Assembly (NCBI GenBank): GCA_964618895.1
Contig: CAZUDO010000111.1
Span: 1 to 15,209, forward strand
From: CAZUDO01 sp964618895
Lineage (GTDB): Bacteria > Desulfobacterota > Binatia > DP-6
Direction of reading: 5' to 3'
DNA length: 15,209 nucleotides
Shown here: positions 15,162 through 15,209 of the stretch, one piece after another
How positions within the stretch are numbered: position 1 is the stretch's first letter
Layout: every line of letters starts with the position of its first letter
The notes under the pieces: model-generated
Databases searched by the model: none
What the model was told of the DNA's origin: nothing
The model's input: the letters and a program-made list of their open reading frames with translations, nothing else
Made by a program: the position numbers and the translations under genes

Positions 15162-15190
15162 TTGTGCGTGGGTAAATCTGCCGCTATAAT
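15162..15190 (+). promoter_or_regulatory. Promoter with consensus -10, probably for a leaderless gene
   Basis: TATAAT (15185-15190) is a perfect -10 box. TTGTGC (15162-15167) lies 17 bp upstream, with only its first three bases matching the -35 consensus. Transcription would begin near 15197, exactly at an ATG. No Shine-Dalgarno lies between. It is AT-richer than the surrounding DNA. Confidence 0.6.
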
Positions 15191-15196
15191 ACCCGC

Positions 15197-15209
15197 ATGT
15201 ATGAACGAC
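15197..15209 (+). CDS. Start of a gene running off the right edge (MYER... or MND...)
   Basis: Two ATGs follow the promoter, at 15197 (ATG TAT GAA CGA) and 15201 (ATG AAC GAC). The first coincides with the predicted transcription start, so translation would be leaderless. An opening of MYER is common among AAA/DUF4143 ATPases like the one at 430, but four codons cannot identify a family. Which ATG is used cannot be told from 13 bases. Confidence 0.35.

Overview
The window is very GC-rich and almost gap-free, with CTC/GTC/CGC-dominated codon use. Its gene content is free-living bacterial: a periplasmic c-type cytochrome P460 domain, a type II copper monooxygenase fold, beta carbonic anhydrase, a soluble GST-like protein and an RF3. 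This fits a soil, sediment or groundwater bacterium of a Desulfobacterota, Myxococcota or Binatota-like lineage. The placement is inference; there is no rRNA or other strong phylogenetic marker here.

Left edge (1-1900) is accessory DNA. The first 13 codons of an IS110-family transposase point out of the window on the minus strand. They are preceded by about 300 bp of hairpin- and G-run-rich non-coding DNA, then three exact-spaced 22-bp direct repeats. An AAA ATPase of the DUF4143 type follows (430-1695).

1898-3501, minus strand: a small conserved-looking 72-aa protein overlaps a MNT-like nucleotidyltransferase by 17 bp, as in a two-gene toxin-antitoxin-like unit. Upstream of it is a secreted cytochrome P460-domain protein with a CxxCH motif.

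3498-4170 is a scrambled junction. It holds a transposase relic on the minus strand and a cysteine-rich orphan reading frame on the plus strand. That frame runs without a stop into an AAA ATPase with an N-terminal winged-helix-like region (4171-5409). A hairpin separates the ATPase from the convergent genes that follow.

5430-8966, minus strand, is a compact housekeeping and stress-type run. In transcription order it holds beta carbonic anhydrase, a 39-aa membrane-like micropeptide coupled by an ATGA overlap, an NTF2/SnoaL-like protein, an 85-aa hypothetical, prfC (RF3), and a YheU/UPF0270 protein that starts 2 nt after the prfC stop.

9155-10177, minus strand, encodes an exported type II copper monooxygenase-like protein with the expected ligands of both copper sites and a polyproline tail. 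It diverges from 10343-11521, a GST-family protein with a long C-terminal extension. Four nt later comes a SNF2-family helicase (11526-14282), and 3 nt after that a SWIM zinc-finger protein (14286-15104). The last two look like functional partners acting on DNA or chromatin-like complexes. The window ends in a near-consensus promoter whose predicted transcription start coincides with an ATG, suggesting a leaderless gene entering on the right.

I see no rRNA, tRNA or CRISPR array. No feature here is clearly a new system. The best candidates for a second look are the IS110 non-coding end, the 72-aa/nucleotidyltransferase pair, the carbonic anhydrase micropeptide, the cysteine-rich junction and the SNF2-SWIM pair.
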